The position numbers were made by a program, and so were the translations under genes. Below are positions 61,826 through 64,000 of a stretch of 64,000 bases of DNA, one piece after another (the first letter of the stretch is position 1; each line of letters opens with the position of its first letter). Location: the NCBI GenBank assembly GCA_035079385.1, contig JAVHKY010000003.1, positions 15,969,001 to 16,033,000 on the forward strand, in the 5' to 3' direction. This stretch comes from Aspidiotus rigidus. Its lineage: Eukaryota; Arthropoda; Insecta; Hemiptera; Diaspididae. Under the pieces are notes generated by a model that did no database searches, had not been told where the DNA came from, and was given only the letters and a program-made list of their open reading frames with translations.

Positions 61826-64000
61826 AAAAAAAAATGGTTGGGAATAAAAATTGGAGATGAGGAAGAAGACATTTCAATAAAGAAAACGCATCTTCGTCAT
61901 TATGTGTATACCATAATCTCAGTTCTCCTGTAACAGCCACCCACATTTTGCAAGCCTATCTTCAGGTCCTCTCTGCCGGACCCATCAGATTTTACCATCA
62001 ATTTAAACAACTCTCGCCGATGACCTCAATCCATTCAAAACAACATCTCTCATCTAAACACAGGAAATTAGATCCAACGCATCTATATTTGATTCACCAT
62101 CAAGCTTAAAACCCAAATACAGGCGAGAACTTGTAAAATTGAAAAAAAAAAAAAAAAAAAAAAATGAAAAAGGCTTCGCCCGGACAGAAGTTACTGAAGA
62201 GAGTACATTTTACTTTTTGAGTACACTGTATTCTTGAGTTTCATCATACTTTTACGAATAAAATAATTAACTGCTGCCAGTACAATGATAAACAATCTGG
62301 AACAATTTAATATTGAAACAACGCAAGATCTAGTGTTTTTACCTATATTTAATTGAAATTTCAGGTATGGAAGGTGGAACTCCAATTAGAACTGCAGACC
62401 AGCTAAAATTATTTTCAATTTTGATGGAGAGGAAGCAGAATTTCCATACGGGGAAAACAAAGTAAAGATGCACAATTGAGATACAGACAACATTAATGCA
62501 AATAATGAAAAAATGAAAACAGTAATTGAATACACATAACTAGGGCAAATTTTTTCTTCTGAAAACTGAACGTAAAAAACCAGTTCACGTATATGGGAAA
62601 GAGTTAGATATTAACGTGATGAAACAATCAAATTACCATAAAACTTTCAAGATTGGTTGACTCCAAACTGAAAAAAATTCAATAACAAATTAATATTTAG
62701 CCTTCGAATGGCATTGCAAACAGCACAGCAGAAACGAAAAACCAATTCGAATTTTTCATCAAAATTTTATAAACTTTGTAGGTGCATCGATCTACAAATA
62801 AACACCATCAAACAGACGAAATAAGACACAAAAAATCAATCCTTGAAAACTGGCAAGTGTGAGGAGTAAAATCAACCCGCAAGGTAGGGTATGAATTGAA
62901 AACCGATCCTCGTTATTATCCATTACTAAAAATTCTTCAAGGTAAGGGTTTCAAGAAAGTGACCTGTAAATGATGAGTGAACGCGATCAAGAGAAACCGA
63001 CTCCCCTTGGATGTTACTAAAAATATTCTCTTTGAACGAGATTTTAAGAGGAAGCCTAAATTCTTTTTTCTAGCAAAAATTCGTGAATAGTATAGAATGA
63101 CGCCCAAGTTTTGTAGATTAGGCTTGGGATCCAATAAAATTACCAAACACGTCACCCAATCACAGACTCAACTTTTCCATGAGAACGCCGATAAGTGGGA
63201 AAAAGAGAAATAATAATAAGTCAACAGTATCAGTAATAATATTTTGGAATTTCTCACTTTTCTCACTCGGACTTGTGATGGATTGTCTCTCATCCTCACA
63301 TTGATACCACAAACATGGGTCAATATATCGCCTTCTTCATTATCATGAAATTCGACCTGAAAGCTAGTGTCCGCTCTCGAACTCTTGGGTTTTTAGATAT
63401 TTTCTGTTTCGTAAGTTCTTTTTGTTTTTCACAGTTGCTCCAATTCTCCATATCGAGCAGATCGTTTGGCATATCTTCGTTCGATTTCTCAGGTGTACAA
63501 TCTTCCCTGATGAGTTTAAAATCCTATCAAATCGCAAACTGAATAGTGAAATAATCATATCCCTTTTGAAGCACTACGACAACAAACTCTATGAGTAGGG
63601 TTCGAGATGAAATTGAAGGCTTTCTCGTTGAAAGTTTCTTGTTTTCAAACTCACCTCGGATAAACGACTTTTTAATCAATGCATATTAGGTACATCTCTT
63701 GTCTCCAACTTTGTCATAAACGTGCTTGTCACTGTCTTCCTTGTTTTCCTCAAAGTGCACATTGATACCGTAGGTGTTGAGGTATGCATTTTCATCTTTA
63801 ATTCAAGGATTACAATCAATACTTGATATCGAAGGCCAATTATTAATAACTTTTGTAGACTTACGAGCTATCTATATTTTGGACCATTTCTTGGACGTAC
63901 ATGTTTGTGTACCAAAACTAAAACATCAATCTCGCATAATTTTGTCAACTGTTTTGCATTTCTTGTACGCGTGCACTTAAATGGATTATACATCTGGTGT

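Larger units (their letters stand above)
60740..64000. repeat. Right arm of the large inverted duplication (runs off the window)
   Basis: Reverse-complement counterpart of 31,690-35,652. The inner border is near aggtactgaagaaaat at about 60,741. The arm lacks the 874-bp element found in the left arm. It continues to the last base, so the true outer border is outside the window. It contains a poly-A run at 62,142-62,163 where the left arm has a poly-T at about 33,326-33,342. Confidence 0.88.

Noticed and set aside
31690..64000. The two long arms as LTRs of one huge retroelement, or TIRs of a giant transposon
   Set aside because: They are inverted, so not LTRs. No polymerase, integrase or capsid genes of a Maverick-type element lie between them, and the spacer is satellite plus fragments.

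Overview
The window is animal nuclear DNA, most likely from an insect. It is AT-rich, its genes have spliced exons with GT-AG introns of roughly 60-350 bp, and the proteins match metazoan families with insect-like traits, such as a Twinkle helicase that keeps the N-terminal cysteine pairs. The order of insect cannot be fixed from this sequence alone.

The left half (1-30,900) is gene-bearing and holds five conserved housekeeping genes. NELF-B (negative elongation factor B, minus, 12 exons, 380-3283) sits head to head with cytoplasmic seryl-tRNA synthetase (plus, intronless CDS, 4442-6172). UBE2H (minus, intronless CDS, 8913-9467) follows. Then come the mitochondrial replicative helicase Twinkle (plus, 9 exons, 19649-22322) and BAG6/Scythe (minus, 22 coding exons, 23260-30004). 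Their functions are unrelated: transcription pausing, translation, ubiquitin transfer, mtDNA replication and protein triage. The clearest novelty is in SerRS. Its tRNA-binding N-terminal region carries an in-frame insertion of about 70 residues that resembles the GST-C-like N-terminal domain of elongation factor eEF1B-beta.

Between UBE2H and Twinkle (11,200-19,200) lies a transposon graveyard. It contains inverted 3' ends of a Penelope-like element with a GIY-YIG remnant, a 1.19-kb hAT-like element nested in one arm with a further inverted-repeat element inside it, three more hAT-like elements, several short palindromic MITEs, and a TIR element carrying a 45-bp minisatellite.

The right half (31,000-64,000) has almost no host genes. 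It is organised as a very large inverted duplication: left arm about 31,690-35,652 and right arm about 60,740 to beyond the window end. The arms contain the same decayed Gypsy integrase remnant. The left arm alone is interrupted by an 874-bp long-TIR element, so the right arm shows the natural empty site. The 25-kb spacer holds a Jockey-like retrotransposon fragment, a 7.4-kb satellite with a 483-498-bp unit (about 15 copies), a Penelope RT relic, and an 8.8-kb second satellite with a roughly 163-bp monomer. The second satellite contains an internally inverted block and ten copies of an exact 523-bp higher-order trimer.

Coding exon coordinates were built by hand from splice signals, reading frame and family similarity recalled from knowledge. 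No alignment or search was run.
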